From: an uncultured Phycisphaerales bacterium | GTDB lineage: Bacteria > Planctomycetota > Phycisphaerae > Phycisphaerales > SM1A02 | DNA length: 6,439 nt | Direction of reading: 5' to 3' | Assembly: GCA_946886375.1 (NCBI GenBank) | Contig: CAMPIL010000216.1 | Span: 1 to 6,439 of the forward strand | Shown: positions 5,979 to 6,439 of the stretch, one piece after another | How the letters are laid out: every line of letters begins with the position of its first letter | Numbering within the stretch: position 1 is the first letter of the stretch | Program-made: the position numbers and the translations under genes | The notes under the pieces: model-generated | What the model saw: only the letters and a program-made list of their open reading frames with translations | What the model was told of the DNA's origin: nothing | Database searches by the model: none

Positions 5979-6439
5979 TTATTTGTGCGCGGAACTCAGG
6001 GCCGGGGCCGCATACCAGGACAAGTTGAACTTGAAACTGGTCTTGACCGTCGGATCGCCGGGATTATCGGAAAGGTCCACGCTGACCACGCCCGTGTCGG
6101 GAAACTGCTCGCGGAGCACGTGCAGGAACTTCGTGCACGATTGAAACGTGCCGGTTCCGGAGAGCACGATTGGAATGATCTCATAACGACTTGCGGCTTG
6201 CGTCTCGCCGGTGTGCAATTCAAAGACGTTGAGTTCGCTGGAGGCGGCCAGATGGGTCAGATCGGCCAGCCGCTGGTTGGAATGTTGCGAGGATTGCAGT
6301 TCGACGGGATTCTCCGACAGCGCCTTCTGCAATTGCGCAAGTTCGCTCTGCAACTTGGACACCGTGCTCACAAGATCAGATGCACGCTCCTGTTTCGCGG
6401 CGAGGTCAGTCGTCTGCATTTTGTTCAACTCCTGTGACC
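5979..6439 (-). CDS. pilO: PilO-like alignment-complex protein, 5' end missing
   Basis: The frame stays open to the window edge; 152 residues are visible (SQELNKMQTTD...). PilO proteins are usually near 200 residues and begin with a membrane helix, which is absent here, so the gene most likely starts beyond the window. An ATG at 6419 has AGGAG nine bases upstream and cannot be excluded as a real start of a helix-less form. The first 60 residues are a heptad-like coiled coil (LVSTVSKLQSELAQLQKAL). The remainder, LNVFELHTG, YEIIPIVLSGTGTFQSCTKF, LHVLREQFPDTGVVSVDLS and FKFNLSWYA, follows the PilO/GspM ferredoxin-like domain closely: a strand, a fibre-length 'IPI.L.GTG', a helix, then two strands. 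It would pair with a PilN-like partner and the PilP-like protein encoded next. Confidence 0.78.
   Translation of the reverse strand, partial: SQELNKMQTTDLAAKQERASDLVSTVSKLQSELAQLQKALSENPVELQSSQHSNQRLADLTHLAASSELNVFELHTGETQAASRYEIIPIVLSGTGTFQSCTKFLHVLREQFPDTGVVSVDLSDNPGDPTVKTSFKFNLSWYAAPALSSAHK

Noticed and set aside
5500..6144. Open frame of 214 codons on the + strand across the PilP-like and PilO-like genes
   Set aside because: It runs antisense across two recognisable genes and the gap between them; composition is not protein-like.

Overview
The window is bacterial and GC-rich by eye. It most probably comes from a planctomycete, with Phycisphaerae-like affinity most likely. The taxonomic signs are a pseudopilin with the motif YDDVDDFHRWSESPP, a J-type pseudopilin reading FTVPDRSGDG followed by a beta-rich head, and a GAF plus HD-GYP protein of the form I associate with that phylum. 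This assignment comes from recalled family patterns, not from a search.

Layout: (1) Positions 1-1218, + strand, hold the 3' part of a gene for a GAF plus HD-GYP cyclic-di-GMP phosphodiesterase whose start lies before the window. (2) From the right edge down to 1244, everything is on the - strand and looks like one assembly cluster for a type IV pilus or type II secretion pseudopilus. In transcription order it has a PilO-like inner-membrane alignment protein (5' end cut by the window edge), a PilP/GspC-like periplasmic anchor protein, and a major pseudopilin (GspG-like). It continues with a GspH-like minor pseudopilin, a J-type (PulJ/PilW-like) minor pseudopilin broken by an apparent one-base deletion, an I-type (PulI/PilV-like) minor pseudopilin, and a large GspK/PilX-position protein with a beta-rich repetitive body. 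The cluster converges on the HD-GYP gene with only 25 bp between stop codons and no visible terminator.

How the genes work together: the PilO and PilP/GspC-like proteins would link the inner-membrane platform to the outer-membrane pore. The G-type protein would form the fibre shaft, and the H, I, J and K-type proteins would form the priming tip. The minor genes are tightly packed (two ATGA overlaps, then a 10 bp gap), which suggests coupled translation. The major gene has its own strong GGAGGA ribosome binding site and is separated from the minor genes by a GC-rich hairpin that could help set major over minor stoichiometry. The HD-GYP protein could set local c-di-GMP levels that control such machines, but that link rests only on adjacency.

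The points most worth a second look are the frameshift in the J-type gene, the roughly 180-residue beta-rich insertion in its head, the beta-solenoid-like protein in the GspK position, and the intergenic hairpin. I saw no RNA genes, insertion sequences, CRISPR arrays or origins, and no stretch over 300 bases lacks a gene.
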